Origin: Pseudolactococcus hodotermopsidis
Lineage (GTDB): Bacteria; Bacillota; Bacilli; Lactobacillales; Streptococcaceae
Direction of reading: 5' to 3'
Assembly: GCF_011170085.1 (NCBI RefSeq)
Contig: NZ_BLLI01000002.1
Span: forward strand, 24,267-88,266
DNA: 64,000 nt
In this document: positions 16,518-27,703 of the stretch, piece by piece
Layout of the letters: each line of letters starts with the position of its first letter
Numbering within the stretch: the stretch's first letter is position 1
Notes under the pieces: generated by a model
The model's database searches: none
Seen by the model: the letters and a program-made list of their open reading frames with translations, nothing else
Told to the model about the DNA's origin: nothing
Translations under genes and position numbers: made by a program

Positions 16518-16556
16518 AAAACGTTTTCAAGTTGAAAGCGATTTACTACCTTTATA

Positions 16557-16584
16557 ATTATATCAAATATTCGTGAAAATGCAA
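16557..16584 (-). promoter_or_regulatory. Promoter of tRNA-Lys
   Basis: Minus strand: TTGCAT (16584-16579), 16-nt spacer ending in TGA, TATAAT (16562-16557). It lies about 40 bp upstream of the tRNA. Confidence 0.65.
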
Positions 16585-16661
16585 GGAAAAAGTAATAAAC
16601 AAGAAAATCTTTTTTAGGTACAAGTTCAAACTAAGCGGAACATCAACTCACACAAAGAAAT

Positions 16662-16766
16662 TTTTTTACGATTTTTTTGCGTGAGTTCGAGACAGCTGAG
16701 ACGATGCAACCTTTGGGTTGTGAGTCGAAAACTAACGAAGAAATCACGCAAAAAAATCGTAAAAAA
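16662..16766. repeat. 23-bp perfect inverted repeat enclosing a hairpin-rich loop
   Basis: 16662-16684 and 16744-16766 are exact 23-bp inverted copies (A/T runs around ACGATTTTTTTGCGTGA). The 59-nt interior has a shorter dyad TTCGA/TCGAA and a perfect CAACC-TTTG-GGTTG hairpin. It lies just 3' of the 6S-like RNA on the minus strand and could be a complex terminator or a small mobile palindrome. No direct repeat flanks it. Confidence 0.55.
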
Positions 16767-16968
16767 CAAAAAACACTGATTGAATGCCGGATACTCACTC
16801 CTGTATTGAACCCGCTGTTAATATAAACAGGTGGGCGTCGCGCTCCTACTAAGCTGCTTCCACCTAAAGTGGCTTGCATACCGTAGGATGTCTCAAAGAC
16901 TCCCGAGGTAATACGATTTAGTCGGTCAAAAATGTGAGCAAGTTCGCACATTCCAGTGCTTTCTTTAT
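16767..16968 (-). ncRNA. Structured RNA of about 200 nt, probably 6S RNA (ssrS)
   Basis: A clear promoter, closing pairing of both ends and a U-rich tail define an RNA gene. CACTG (16958-16954) plus GAATG pair with CATTC plus CAGTG (the latter at 16778-16774). Inside are GGAGTC/GACATCC closed by TACC/GGTA, CCAC/GTGG, GGAGCG/CGCCC and CTGTT/AACAG hairpins, and GCGACGCCCACCT resembles the 3' strand of 6S RNAs. Length and end-to-end pairing fit 6S RNA, which binds RNA polymerase in stationary phase. Identity rests on architecture and partial motif memory. The frame that overlaps it is rejected as a protein. Confidence 0.5.
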
Positions 16969-16974
16969 AATACT

Positions 16975-17025
16975 ATCTTATCATGAATTTTATTTTTTTG
17001 CAAATATTTTTTGTAAACGTTTTCT
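16975..17025 (-). promoter_or_regulatory. Promoter of the 6S-like RNA with upstream cre-like site
   Basis: Minus strand: TTGCAA (17003-16998), 17-nt spacer ending TGA, TAAGAT (16980-16975). TGTAAACGTTTTCT (17012-17025) matches 13 of 14 positions of the cre consensus and is centred about 50 bp upstream of the start, where CcpA could activate rather than repress. Confidence 0.55.
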
Positions 17026-17090
17026 ATATTTAAATCAATATCTCACACAAATAAAAAGCAGAAATCCAAAGATTCCCACTTTTATAAAAT

Positions 17091-19013
<1,923 letters not shown>

Positions 19014-19021
19014 ATTATACC

Positions 19022-19046
19022 AAAAAAAGCGCTGATTTTCAGCACT
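19022..19046 (-). terminator. Terminator after the small membrane gene
   Basis: Minus strand: AGTGCTGA (19046-19039), loop AAA, TCAGCGCT (19035-19028), then seven Ts. Confidence 0.7.
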
Positions 19047-19064
19047 TTAAATGTCAAGATAATT

Positions 19065-19450
19065 TTAGCTTTCTTTACTCTTCAAAGCAAAAGTCAGGAT
19101 AAAACAAATACTACCGACTAATTGAAATAAAGATTGAATTAAAACAAGAGGTTTTAAAGTTATTACTAGAAAAGCAGATAGACTCAAGAGAGAACCAAGT
19201 AGCCAAATAATGCCGATAACAAGTAAGAAAATTTGCCAACCTTTTTCAGATTTTTTACTAATATTAAAATATGCAAGCCAAGTTAGAACCAGCAGAACAA
19301 GACGTAAAACCACACCAAATATCATCCCGATAGCCAAAGCATTAGTTACGCTATCTGAAATTATATCTTGTTGTACAAGGTTAAAAGTATCAATTAAAAT
19401 TGATAACGTTACAAAACAATCCCAAATAAAGCTAATTTTTTATTTCTCAT
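19065..19450 (-). pseudogene. Small membrane protein gene with an N-terminal frameshift
   Basis: An intact 90-codon frame (from a TTG at 19337) encodes three to four hydrophobic helices (VVLRLVLLVLTWLAYF, FLLVIGIIWLLGSLLS, ILTFAL). The same frame continues upstream as TLSILIDTFNLVQQDIISD without a start codon. A proper ATG with a GAGAAA SD at 19450 begins MRNKKLALFGIVL in another frame and stops at once. One added base near 19411 joins the two into a protein of about 128 residues. So the gene is probably broken, or the shorter TTG form is used. Function unknown. Confidence 0.5.
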
Positions 19451-19501
19451 TTTTCTCTTTTCTATATTTTTAAAAACATGGCATCAATAACAAGTAACAA
19501 C

Positions 19502-20743
19502 TCATCTAAACAACCGCATAATATCATTCCAAGTCACAGCAATCATCAATACCAACATAATCCCAACGCCAATCAATGTAATCAGACTTTCGCTTTCTTG
19601 TTTCATCGGTTTACGGCGAATTGCCTCAATAATATTCATGAAAATCTTACCGCCGTCAAGCGCAGGAATTGGAATCAGATTAAAAATGCCCAGATTGATT
19701 GACAACATTGCCAAAAATTGAATAATCGGTGCCAATCCCTCACGCGTCACCTGTTCAGACATCTGATACATAGCAACAGGACCACCCAATTTATTCAAAC
19801 TCGGACGTAAAACCAAATCTTTCAAAGCATTGACTATCGTAAAAGCAGAGTCGACCGCCATTTTCAAGCCACCTGTCAACTTATCAGAAACACTCGTTTT
19901 TAACAATGGCGACACACCGATAAGATAAGTACCTTCTGTTTTTTTAGGTGTAATCGTGAAAGTCTTATCACTCGTCTTAAGCTCAAGCGCCTTACCGTTA
20001 GTCTTACTAATCGCCTCAGACAAATCATACCAATCCGTAATCTTTGCACCATTTACCGCCTCAACCGCGTCACCCGTGCGCAAGCCAGCTTGATAAGCTG
20101 GCAAATTTTTATTAGAAATCGTGACTTGATTACTATTAAAATCTTGCACACCACCTTGCATAAAGGCAATCAAAACAAAGGCAATTGCACCCAAAATAAA
20201 GTTGTTCATCGGTCCAGCAAAGTTAGTCATCATACGCCCAAGTAAGCTCGCGCTTTGATACTGCACGTCAAGCGGGGCAATTCGTACCTCCGTTGCGTCC
20301 TCCTCAACAATCGTTGCATCGTGGTCAACCGCATAAGTCTTGATTTCGCCATTTACTTCGCCAGTAATGGTCAAAGCATTTTCAAAGTCGTACTTAGTTA
20401 CCAACATCGGAAGTGCTTGTGCAAACTGCGCCTTATCACTCAGATTAACACGTGTCACAACGTTGTTTTCAAGATTAAGGGTCAAACTTGCAGGCTGACC
20501 TGTCTTGATTTCCGTTGTATCCTCGCCCCAACCCGCCATACGGACATAACCACCTAAAGGAAGTATCCTAATCGTATAAAGCGTCCCATCCTTAGCCTTG
20601 TGAGCGAAAATTTTCGGTCCCATCCCAATAGCAAATTCACGCACCAAAATACCCGCTTTTTTAGCAAAAAACAGATGACCATATTCATGCACGCAAACAA
20701 TCACACCAAAAACAATGATGAATGTTACTAAACTTTGAATCAT
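19502..20743 (-). CDS. Site-2 intramembrane metalloprotease (RseP/RasP/Eep type)
   Basis: A 413-residue M50 peptidase. The zinc site HExxH is H19-E20-Y-G-H23 in the first membrane helix, a PDZ domain covers about residues 195-280, and the third zinc ligand motif is in [11 protein letters not shown] near the end, followed by the last helix. It cleaves membrane-embedded signal peptides or anti-sigma factors; in Gram-positive cocci (Eep) it also makes peptide pheromones. Its ATG overlaps the dxr stop by 4 bp. Confidence 0.92.
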   Translation of the reverse strand: MIQSLVTFIIVFGVIVCVHEYGHLFFAKKAGILVREFAIGMGPKIFAHKAKDGTLYTIRILPLGGYVRMAGWGEDTTEIKTGQPASLTLNLENNVVTRVNLSDKAQFAQALPMLVTKYDFENALTITGEVNGEIKTYAVDHDATIVEEDATEVRIAPLDVQYQSASLLGRMMTNFAGPMNNFILGAIAFVLIAFMQGGVQDFNSNQVTISNKNLPAYQAGLRTGDAVEAVNGAKITDWYDLSEAISKTNGKALELKTSDKTFTITPKKTEGTYLIGVSPLLKTSVSDKLTGGLKMAVDSAFTIVNALKDLVLRPSLNKLGGPVAMYQMSEQVTREGLAPIIQFLAMLSINLGIFNLIPIPALDGGKIFMNIIEAIRRKPMKQESESLITLIGVGIMLVLMIAVTWNDIMRLFR

Positions 20744-21927
20744 AAGTTATTTTCCTCTTCTTTATCACTCGTTAAATCTGCTATCCATTGCCTAACTTTT
20801 TGACGCGTTTCTTTGTCAGTTGCCAAAATTTGATTGAGTGTTTGACCATCAAATTCCATATGCTCAAAAACAGCACGTGTAATCAATTGTTCAATTTCTA
20901 AAAAGCTGATTTTACCATCAAGAAAGGCTTGATTAGCAACTTCATTTGCTGCATTGTAAACTGCGGGATAACCACCACCAAGTTTACCAACACGGTAAGC
21001 TAAATCTAACATCGGAAAACGCACCAAGTCTATTTTTTCAAAATGCAAAGCACCAATTTCTGTCAAATCAAAAGGTTTTTCATTGTGCATTTTAAGATGT
21101 TTCGGATAAGACAGCGCATACTGAATCGGCTCACGCATATCCGAAGCGCCAAGTTGCGCCAAAACCACACCGTCATTGAGTGTAATCATCGAATGAACGA
21201 TTGATTCACGATGTAAAACAACATGAATATTTTCATAAGGCACACCAAACAAATGATGTGCTTCAATAACTTCCAATCCTTTATTGACCATAGTTGCTGA
21301 GTCCAAGGTAATTTTTGCACCCATTGACCAGTTCGGATGTGCCAGTGCCTCTGCCAAAGTCACATCGACCAATTCTTCACGTTTCTTATCTCGAAATGAC
21401 CCACCAGATGCAGTAATTGTTAGACTTCGCACATCATCTTGGCATGCCACACCTTGAAGTACCTGAAAAATTGCCGAATGCTCGCTATCAACTGGCAATA
21501 TTTTACTACCAGTCCGCGCGGCATCAGTCATGATATTATAGCCCGCGACAACCATTGCTTCCTTATTAGCAAGCGCCACGTCATGCCCAAGATTAATCGC
21601 TTCAACCGTTGGCAACAAGCCGACTGATCCGACAATCGCATTGAATAAAATGTCATAATCCTCAGTTCTGACAAGTTCAATCAAGCCATCCTCGCCAAAT
21701 AAATTCGTCATGTCTGGAAATTCTGCTGCTAACTGTTGCTGATCTGATTCTTGAGCTGAGACAACAATTTTCGGTGAAAATGCTTTGATAATCTCACGCG
21801 CCTTGTCAATATTTTGACCATAGGAAAAGCCGACCAACTCAAATAAATTTGCATGTGCTGCAATTACTTCTAAAGTCTGAGTGCCGATACTACCCGTTGC
21901 ACCCATTAACATAATTTTTTTTGTCAT
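20740..21927 (-). CDS. dxr: 1-deoxy-D-xylulose-5-phosphate reductoisomerase
   Basis: A 395-residue enzyme of the MEP isoprenoid pathway that converts DXP to MEP with NADPH. The NADPH motif [17 protein letters not shown] is at the N-terminus, the metal ligands lie in [11 protein letters not shown] and in [13 protein letters not shown], and the substrate loop reads SGGSFRDK then [21 protein letters not shown]. Nothing essential seems missing. It is inside the uppS-cdsA-dxr-rseP operon. Most Streptococcaceae make isoprenoids by the mevalonate route, so its presence is noteworthy. Confidence 0.93.
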   Translation of the reverse strand: MTKKIMLMGATGSIGTQTLEVIAAHANLFELVGFSYGQNIDKAREIIKAFSPKIVVSAQESDQQQLAAEFPDMTNLFGEDGLIELVRTEDYDILFNAIVGSVGLLPTVEAINLGHDVALANKEAMVVAGYNIMTDAARTGSKILPVDSEHSAIFQVLQGVACQDDVRSLTITASGGSFRDKKREELVDVTLAEALAHPNWSMGAKITLDSATMVNKGLEVIEAHHLFGVPYENIHVVLHRESIVHSMITLNDGVVLAQLGASDMREPIQYALSYPKHLKMHNEKPFDLTEIGALHFEKIDLVRFPMLDLAYRVGKLGGGYPAVYNAANEVANQAFLDGKISFLEIEQLITRAVFEHMEFDGQTLNQILATDKETRQKVRQWIADLTSDKEEENNL

Positions 21928-21950
21928 AGCTTTCTCCTTTTTTTAATTTT

Positions 21951-22745
21951 TTAAAACAATCCTAAAAGATGCATAATTGGAAAAACAAAAATCATACTGT
22001 CAAAACGATCAAGAATGCCACCATGTCCAGGCAAAATTTTACCAGAATCCTTGACACCAAAATACCGTTTGAGACTAGATTCAACTAAATCGCCAAGTTG
22101 ACCAACGATAGAAAAAATGGCAACCAAGATAATCAATCTGAAAATACCAATTTCAGGCGCCTGATTAGGATAAAGAAAAACCATAATCGCCGCCACAACA
22201 ATCGCACTTATCACGCCACCAAGTGAGCCTTCAACCGTTTTATTCGGCGAAACGCTTGGAATCAACTTCGTTTTACCAATTTTGCGCCCAACAAAATAAG
22301 CGCCTGAATCTGTCGCCCAAACAATAAACAAGGCCAAGAAAAAGATAAATAAACTGTTTTCACGCGCCGCAAGCAAATTTTGAAAACCAATCCCGATATA
22401 AAAAGCAGATAAAAAAGGGAAACCGAGATCCTCAAAAGAATATTTGCCATTGGTAAAGACCATTATGCCCATCATAATGAATAAAAACAAGGTAAATAAC
22501 GTCAAATTACTATCTGTACCAAGTTTTGGCAGATAAAGTGTCGTTGGCATTGAGAGTGAAAGTGCTGCAATTGTTGCCAAAATACCTTCAAATGACAAAA
22601 TTTCGAGTTTGCGCATCTTGAATAATTCGGTCATGGCAATCATGACCAAAAGCGCCACTAAAACGTGAAAAGCCGTTCCACCAAGGATAGCTAATCCCAA
22701 AAATACTGCGCCCGCAACAACGCCCGTGATGATTCTTTGTTTCAT
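21951..22745 (-). CDS. cdsA: Phosphatidate cytidylyltransferase
   Basis: A 264-residue membrane enzyme with about eight hydrophobic segments. It makes CDP-diacylglycerol from phosphatidic acid and CTP. The family signature is near the C-terminus: VKDSGKILPGHGGILDRFDSMIF, here broken as SGKILPGHGGILDRFDS with its acidic metal site. Its start overlaps the uppS stop by 4 bp. Confidence 0.93.
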   Translation of the reverse strand: MKQRIITGVVAGAVFLGLAILGGTAFHVLVALLVMIAMTELFKMRKLEILSFEGILATIAALSLSMPTTLYLPKLGTDSNLTLFTLFLFIMMGIMVFTNGKYSFEDLGFPFLSAFYIGIGFQNLLAARENSLFIFFLALFIVWATDSGAYFVGRKIGKTKLIPSVSPNKTVEGSLGGVISAIVVAAIMVFLYPNQAPEIGIFRLIILVAIFSIVGQLGDLVESSLKRYFGVKDSGKILPGHGGILDRFDSMIFVFPIMHLLGLF

Positions 22746-23479
22746 TTCTTGATTCCTCCATATCTGCGTTCTCGTTGCGCAAATGCGTCAAGCGCCAAAT
22801 CTAGCGCTGTTTCATTAAAATCAGGCCACAATGTCTCTGTAAAATAAAGTTCACTATAAGCTGTTTGCCAAAGTAGAAAATTACTCAAACGATGCTCGCC
22901 AGAAGTTCTAATCACAAAATCAGGATTGCGATAATCTTTGGGAAAGATAGCTGTCGCAAGCTTACTTTCAAACACTTCAGGCGTAATTTCATCAGCGCCA
23001 ATTAGACCACTAATAATATCTTTTCCAATTAATCTTGTTGCTTCCAAAATCTCGGCTTGCCCACCATAATTCAGAGCAATATTCAAAATCAAACCCGTAT
23101 TTTCAATTGTCTCAGACATGGCTTTATCAATTGCTTTTAGCGTTGCTTTGGGTACACCATCACGTTTACCAATCATCCGAATCTGAATATTTTCTTTTTT
23201 CAAAGTCGGCACAAATTTTTCATAAAAATCAATCGGTAAACTCATGATAAATTTGACTTCAGCAGCAGGTCTCTGCCAATTTTCCGTCGAAAAAGCATAA
23301 ACCGTCAAGATTTTAACACCACGACGTTGCGCGTGAATCGCAACTGTTTTCAGATTATCCATGCCTGCCTTGTGACCAAACAGCCGCTTTTTACCTTGAT
23401 TTTGCGCCCAACGCCCATTACCATCCATGATAACGGCAATATGTTTAGGGACTTGATTTTCTTCATTACTATCTGTCAT
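22742..23479 (-). CDS. uppS: Undecaprenyl diphosphate synthase
   Basis: A 245-residue cis-prenyltransferase making the C55 lipid carrier of wall synthesis. The N-terminal motif VIMDGNGRWA holds the catalytic Asp (D19). TVYAFSTENWQRP and the C-terminal DFVIRTSGEHRLSNFLLWQTAYSELYF follow as expected. It is the first gene of the minus-strand envelope operon. Confidence 0.95.
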   Translation of the reverse strand: MTDSNEENQVPKHIAVIMDGNGRWAQNQGKKRLFGHKAGMDNLKTVAIHAQRRGVKILTVYAFSTENWQRPAAEVKFIMSLPIDFYEKFVPTLKKENIQIRMIGKRDGVPKATLKAIDKAMSETIENTGLILNIALNYGGQAEILEATRLIGKDIISGLIGADEITPEVFESKLATAIFPKDYRNPDFVIRTSGEHRLSNFLLWQTAYSELYFTETLWPDFNETALDLALDAFAQRERRYGGIKK

Positions 23480-23552
23480 TTTGCAGATTACCTCTAAAAT
23501 TTTTAGTCATTATTTACAATATATGCTATTCCTTTAATTTTACCATATTTTC

Positions 23553-23588
23553 TAAAAAAAATAAGCCGTCAAGTCGGCTTTATTTTAG
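23553..23588 (-). terminator. Terminator of yajC
   Basis: Minus strand: AAGCCG (23580-23575), loop ACTTGA, CGGCTT (23568-23563), then a run of Ts. It separates yajC from the uppS operon. Confidence 0.7.
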
Positions 23589-23596
23589 TCAAATAC

Positions 23597-23959
23597 TTAT
23601 TCAAATGGTGAATCATGCGTTTCTGTCACTGCAACTGTTTCATCAGAAGTGACTGTCTCTGTTTTCGCCTCTGCAATTACTGCATCAAGCCCGTCTGCAT
23701 GATCGACTGGTTTGATTGTTTTGATAGCTGCACGATCAAAAGTCAAAATCACGCCTTCAGCATCAAGCTCAATCGTTCCTTTTTCCTTATCAACACTTGA
23801 CAAAATCCCATGCAAACCACCGATTGTGATAATTTCAGAGCCTATTTTCATGTTATCAAGTTGTTCTTGACGTTGTGCCGCAGCTTTTTTCTGACCACGT
23901 TGCATATACCACATCGTTCCGCCCAAAAGAACAATTATAATGACAAAGTTTAATCCCAT
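23597..23959 (-). CDS. yajC: Preprotein translocase subunit YajC
   Basis: A 120-residue protein with one N-terminal membrane helix (LNFVIIIVLLGGTMWYM) followed by the YajC cytoplasmic domain (RQEQLDNMKIGSEIITIGGLHGILSSVD) and an acidic tail. YajC binds the SecDF-SecYEG translocon. AGAGGTAGAG lies before the ATG. It is monocistronic here. Confidence 0.9.
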   Translation of the reverse strand: MGLNFVIIIVLLGGTMWYMQRGQKKAAAQRQEQLDNMKIGSEIITIGGLHGILSSVDKEKGTIELDAEGVILTFDRAAIKTIKPVDHADGLDAVIAEAKTETVTSDETVAVTETHDSPFE

Positions 23960-24011
23960 TTCTCTACCTCTTTTATTTTCGTATAATTCATTATAGCAGA
24001 TTTACCAAAAT

Positions 24012-24038
24012 AAAAAAAGCACCACCCCTAGCACTTTT
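24012..24038 (-). other. Hairpin in the divergent yajC/24268 intergenic region
   Basis: Minus strand AAAAAGTGCTA, loop GGGG, TGGTGCTTTTT with two or three G-T pairs and a T-run. It looks like a terminator but no gene reads into it on the minus strand, so it may be an attenuator in the yajC leader or a leftover. Confidence 0.3.
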
Positions 24039-24184
24039 TAGTTTTAAAGCATTAAGCCAATTTTCTCGCCAAATTTACTTTCCCACTGCTTATTTTAGTC
24101 TTTATTCAAGCGTAGTGCAAGAAAAACGACTTTGATTATTTGTGAGAAAAATGCTATTATAGTCTTTTAAACTTAACTAAAAGA

Positions 24185-24252
24185 CATGATACTGAAAGCG
24201 ATGCGCCAAAGGCACAAACTTTCTAGGAAAGTTAGCTTAAAGTTCAAATAAA
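24185..24252 (+). repeat. Modular repeat, short copy upstream of the DUF975 gene
   Basis: CATGATACTGAAAGCG, a hairpin TGCGCC-AAA-GGCACA with one mismatch, then AACTTTC-TAG-GAAAGTT as a perfect short hairpin and AGCTTAAAGTTCAAATA, ending at the SD AAAGGAG of the next gene. Compared with the 131-bp form it lacks the whole central arm, which shortens the second hairpin to its base. Confidence 0.7.
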
Positions 24253-24267
24253 AGGAGAACTAACTTT

Positions 24268-25005
24268 ATGACCAGTGCTGAACTCAAAACTGTCGCACGC
24301 CGTGCACTCAAAGAGAATTTTTTTCAAAAAATGCTATTATTTATTGTGCCGATTGTCCTAACGATTATAACAACTTTTACAACGAAGGCTTTTTCCGACT
24401 TCATTGATATTGATAATGAAAGAATCTGGAAAGAATTTTATGAAACTGACATTTTATCAGACATGCTCAAAGAGATCACAGCTGTTTGGCAATCAATTGT
24501 GATCAATGAAATGCTTAATTTTGTTATCTCTACTCTCATTGCAATTCTCACTGCCACGGCAATTTTTAACTATATTGACATTTTCCGCGGTCAAAAAAAA
24601 GAAATCACGCTTCTTTCAGATACTTTGCGCTGTTTCAATGACGGTTATTTCGGTAAAATTGCGCTTTTAACAATCACCACTCAAGTTATTTTATATCTTT
24701 TAAACTGGATGATTGTCATCGGATGGATTCCGAGCATTCTTTTATCATTTGGTTGGTCACAAGCCATTATGGTTTTGCACGACAAACTTGAAGATGATGA
24801 CTATAAAGGAATTTGGGATGTGCTGACAACTTCTTATCAACTCATGAAAGGTTACAAATTTAAATATTTTCTTTTCCAACTTACCTTTATCGGTTGGTAC
24901 TTCCTTGATTATTTATCTCATGGTTTTGTCAATTTTTGGCTCATTCCTTTTTCCAATATGGCGATGGTTGCTTTTTATGAGGCACGTAAACAAAAGCGTT
25001 TGTAA
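24268..25005 (+). CDS. DUF975-type integral membrane protein
   Basis: A 245-residue protein with about five membrane segments (MLLFIVPIVLTIITTF near 25; MLNFVISTLIAILTATAIFNY near 85; then 130-160, 195-215 and 220-235) and the N-terminal TSAELKTVARRALKENF typical of DUF975. The function of the family is unknown. AAAGGAG lies before the ATG, at the end of a modular repeat. It is followed by its own terminator. Confidence 0.75.
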   Translation: MTSAELKTVARRALKENFFQKMLLFIVPIVLTIITTFTTKAFSDFIDIDNERIWKEFYETDILSDMLKEITAVWQSIVINEMLNFVISTLIAILTATAIFNYIDIFRGQKKEITLLSDTLRCFNDGYFGKIALLTITTQVILYLLNWMIVIGWIPSILLSFGWSQAIMVLHDKLEDDDYKGIWDVLTTSYQLMKGYKFKYFLFQLTFIGWYFLDYLSHGFVNFWLIPFSNMAMVAFYEARKQKRL

Positions 25006-25026
25006 AACAGTTTCGGCTGTTTTTTT
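25004..25026 (+). terminator. Terminator of the DUF975 gene
   Basis: AAAACAG (25004-25010), loop TTTCGG, CTGTTTT (25017-25023) and more Ts; it overlaps the stop codon. Confidence 0.7.
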
Positions 25027-25092
25027 ATCTCCATCAAAATTAACTAAGATTCTTGTCTTGATTTTATAATGAGTTGCGTATAAAATAGCAAT

Positions 25093-25851
25093 ATGGAAAC
25101 TATTCAACTGATAAAACTTTCGGACATCGTTAAAAATCCTTATCAACCGCGCGTGACATTTGATGAAAAAAAATTGCAAGAACTCAGCGATTCTATCAAA
25201 GAAAATGGTGTTTTACAGCCAATTATTGTCAGAAAATCAAGTATTATTGGTTATGAAATTTTAGCTGGCGAACGCCGTTTTCGCGCTTCACAATTAGCTG
25301 ATTTGAGTGAAATTCCTGCGATTATCCGTATTTTGACAGACGATGAAATGATGACTTTGTCAATCTTGGAAAATTTGCAACGCGATGATTTAACTGTTTT
25401 GGATGAGGCACGAAGTTTGCAAAATCTTGCGACAAAACAAGCCTTGACACATGCCCAAATTGCTAAAAAACTTGGTAAATCACGACCTTACGTAACTAAT
25501 CTGATAAGACTTTTGAATTTGCCAGAAACCATTTTACAGATGATTGACGATAAAAAACTCTCGCAAGCACATGCAAGATTGCTTGTCAGTGTCGAAAATT
25601 CAAACTATCAATTACTGCTTGCCAAACGAATTATTGACGAACAACTTTCTGTCCGAACGCTTGAAAAAATCTTATCTAATCTGCCTGCTAAAACTGTTAG
25701 TAAGCCCAAAAATATCTTTATTAAAGAAAGTGAGGAAAATTTAGCAAAAATTTTCGGAAATCCTGTCACGATTAAAGCCAAAAAAATCGAAATTTCTTAT
25801 GACAATCTTGACGAACTTAATAGACTTATCCTCATATTAACTCACAAGTAA
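25093..25851 (+). CDS. parB: Chromosome partitioning protein ParB (Spo0J)
   Basis: A 252-residue ParB with the CTPase/N-terminal domain (NPYQPR, ENGVLQPIIVRK, ILAGERRFRASQLAD), the parS-binding helix-turn-helix (LTHAQIAKKLGKSRPYVTNLIRLLNLPE, about 112-140) and a C-terminal dimer domain. It spreads from parS sites and loads SMC near the origin. There is no parA beside it, as in other Streptococcaceae. Two parS sites are in this window (1621-1636, 35415-35430). It directly precedes oriC. Confidence 0.92.
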   Translation: METIQLIKLSDIVKNPYQPRVTFDEKKLQELSDSIKENGVLQPIIVRKSSIIGYEILAGERRFRASQLADLSEIPAIIRILTDDEMMTLSILENLQRDDLTVLDEARSLQNLATKQALTHAQIAKKLGKSRPYVTNLIRLLNLPETILQMIDDKKLSQAHARLLVSVENSNYQLLLAKRIIDEQLSVRTLEKILSNLPAKTVSKPKNIFIKESEENLAKIFGNPVTIKAKKIEISYDNLDELNRLILILTHK

Positions 25852-26178
25852 TCCACAATGCGTTTGTGGATTTTTATATTTCAACAGGAGTTATTCACAG
25901 ATTGACTGATTTACACAAGATGTGTATAAGTTTTCCACATCTGTGATTAACTTTTTACTTTTCCTTTATCTTTAACTATTTTTTAACAAAAAAATTTGTG
26001 ATTAACTTCAAAATCAAACATTTTTATCCACATTTTCCACAAACCTGTGTATAATTCTTATGCGCAATGTGACTTATTTTTTTCTTTTACCAAAAAATGT
26101 GGAAAACTTTCCGCCAACATGATATAATTTCTTTAGCCACAATTTATTAACAAGAGAAAAATTTGAGAAAGGAGCAAA
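25852..26178. other. Chromosomal replication origin (oriC), upstream DnaA-box cluster
   Basis: The parB-dnaA gap holds DnaA boxes: TTATTCACA (25891-25899), TGTGTATAA (25921-25929), TTTTCCACA (25931-25939), TTATCCACA (26024-26032, perfect), TTTTCCACA (26033-26041), TGTGTATAA (26046-26054) and TGTGGAAAA (26098-26106). A hairpin at the start (ATCCACAATGCGTTTGTGGAT) may end parB transcription. The AT-rich stretch 25955-26020 could be the unwinding region. TATAAT near 26122 is the dnaA -10. Confidence 0.92.
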
Positions 26179-27537
26179 ATGATTTTAAGTGACAGAGATA
26201 AAAAATTCTGGACGCGTGTCAAAGAATTGGCATTAGATAACTTAGGGCAAGCAACTTATGATTTTTTTATCGAACCTGCAAGGTTGCTACAAATCAAAGA
26301 TAATACTGCTGAAATTTGTATTCAAAATAACATGCACCGACAATTTTGGGAAAAGCAAGGTGATTTAATCGAAACTGCTGGTTTTGAAATTCTAAGGGTT
26401 GCCATTCGCTTTTCTCTTTACACAGCTGATGACATCAATCTCAATGATTATGAAACAGCTACTTCTTCAAAAATTCAAGAAACCGCAACCTTTATCACTT
26501 CAAAACTCGAAAGTCATCTTAATCCTAAATATACCTTTGAAAATTTTGTTCAAGGTGAGGGCAATCGCATGACTTTAGGTGCTGCGATTGCCGTTGCTAA
26601 TGACCCTGGTGGTATGTATAATCCACTTTTTATCTACGGTGGTCCAGGACTTGGCAAAACCCATTTGATGAATGCGATTGGTAATGAAATTCTAAAAACG
26701 ACACCACAAGCTCGGGTCAAATATGTCTCATCAGAAAATTTTGTAAGTGATTATGTTCAAAGTAGTCGTAAAGGTAAAATGCAAGAATTTACAGATGAAT
26801 ATCGCACTTTAGATTTATTACTCCTTGATGATGTGCAATTTTTCGCTGACAAAGAGGGAACGATTAACGAATTTTTCCAAACTTTCAATACTTTGTATGA
26901 CAAAGGTGCGCAAATCGTCATTTCAAGCGATCGGCCACCAAGCGAGCTCAATGAATTTGAAGAGCGTTTAAAATCTCGTTTTTCTTGGGGCTTAACAACT
27001 GATATCACAGCGCCAAACTACGAAGATCGGATGGCGATTTTGCTCAATAAAGTAGACGAAATGTCACTCAAAGTCCCTTCAGAAACCTTGGCTTATATTG
27101 CTGGACGCATTGATTCAAATGTCAGAGATTTAGAGGGAGCGCTGAAAAATTTAAAATTTTATGCCGATACAAATCGTATTGACAGCATTGATATAGACAC
27201 TGCTGCTAAAGCGCTCAGTACGTTAGAATCAACCCTACTCACGCAAGATAAGGATATTTCATCCGAGAAAATCCAAGAAGAAGTCGCAAATTTCTACAAA
27301 ATTTCAGTCGCTGATATGATTAGTAAAAAGCGACCAAAAGAAATTGCTTATCCGCGACAAATTGCGATGTATCTAATACGTGAACTGACAAATAAGAGCT
27401 TACCCGCTATTGGTAAGGAGTTTGGTGGGCGTGATCATACGACAGTCATGTATGCACAGTCGCAAATTTCCAAAAAAATGAAAACTGACACTCAGCTCCA
27501 AAAAGATATGGATACAATTAAGTCAAATTTGAGATAA
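26179..27537 (+). CDS. dnaA: Chromosomal replication initiator protein DnaA
   Basis: A 452-residue AAA+ initiator. Domain I is at residues 1-90. Walker A is GGPGLGKTH (about 154-162), Walker [15 protein letters not shown], and the arginine-finger/sensor regions follow. The C-terminal DNA-binding domain has the signature [14 protein letters not shown] near 430. It opens oriC at the DnaA boxes on both sides of its gene. AAAGGAG lies 7 nt before the ATG; boxes over the promoter imply autoregulation. Confidence 0.97.
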   Translation: MILSDRDKKFWTRVKELALDNLGQATYDFFIEPARLLQIKDNTAEICIQNNMHRQFWEKQGDLIETAGFEILRVAIRFSLYTADDINLNDYETATSSKIQETATFITSKLESHLNPKYTFENFVQGEGNRMTLGAAIAVANDPGGMYNPLFIYGGPGLGKTHLMNAIGNEILKTTPQARVKYVSSENFVSDYVQSSRKGKMQEFTDEYRTLDLLLLDDVQFFADKEGTINEFFQTFNTLYDKGAQIVISSDRPPSELNEFEERLKSRFSWGLTTDITAPNYEDRMAILLNKVDEMSLKVPSETLAYIAGRIDSNVRDLEGALKNLKFYADTNRIDSIDIDTAAKALSTLESTLLTQDKDISSEKIQEEVANFYKISVADMISKKRPKEIAYPRQIAMYLIRELTNKSLPAIGKEFGGRDHTTVMYAQSQISKKMKTDTQLQKDMDTIKSNLR

Positions 27538-27545
27538 ATGACTTT

Positions 27546-27636
27546 TGTGGAAAATCTCAACACTTCTTCACAGCTTATTAAATCTTATCCACAAGCATTT
27601 TTTTAAAGCTAATAAGGTTTTAAAGACTTTTCCACA
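27546..27636. other. Second DnaA-box cluster (dnaA-dnaN gap)
   Basis: Boxes TGTGGAAAA (27546-27554), TTATCCACA (27585-27593, perfect) and TTTTCCACA (27628-27636) lie in the 166-bp gap, giving the bipartite origin typical of Firmicutes. Confidence 0.8.
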
Positions 27637-27703
27637 TGCCTAACAGCCCCTATTACTATTACTAACTATATTTATCTAAATAATAAAAGAAAGAGTTCTC
27701 TCA

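Noticed and set aside
16518..16531. cre site just upstream of tRNA-Lys
   Set aside because: AAAACGTTTT is present but the last two consensus positions on the minus-strand reading (TGAAAACGTTTTGC) fail, and it lies downstream of the tRNA promoter.
16643..16951. 102-codon minus-strand frame over the 6S-like RNA
   Set aside because: It is wholly inside a region with RNA-gene features (promoter, end pairing, U-tail), has no SD and resembles no protein.
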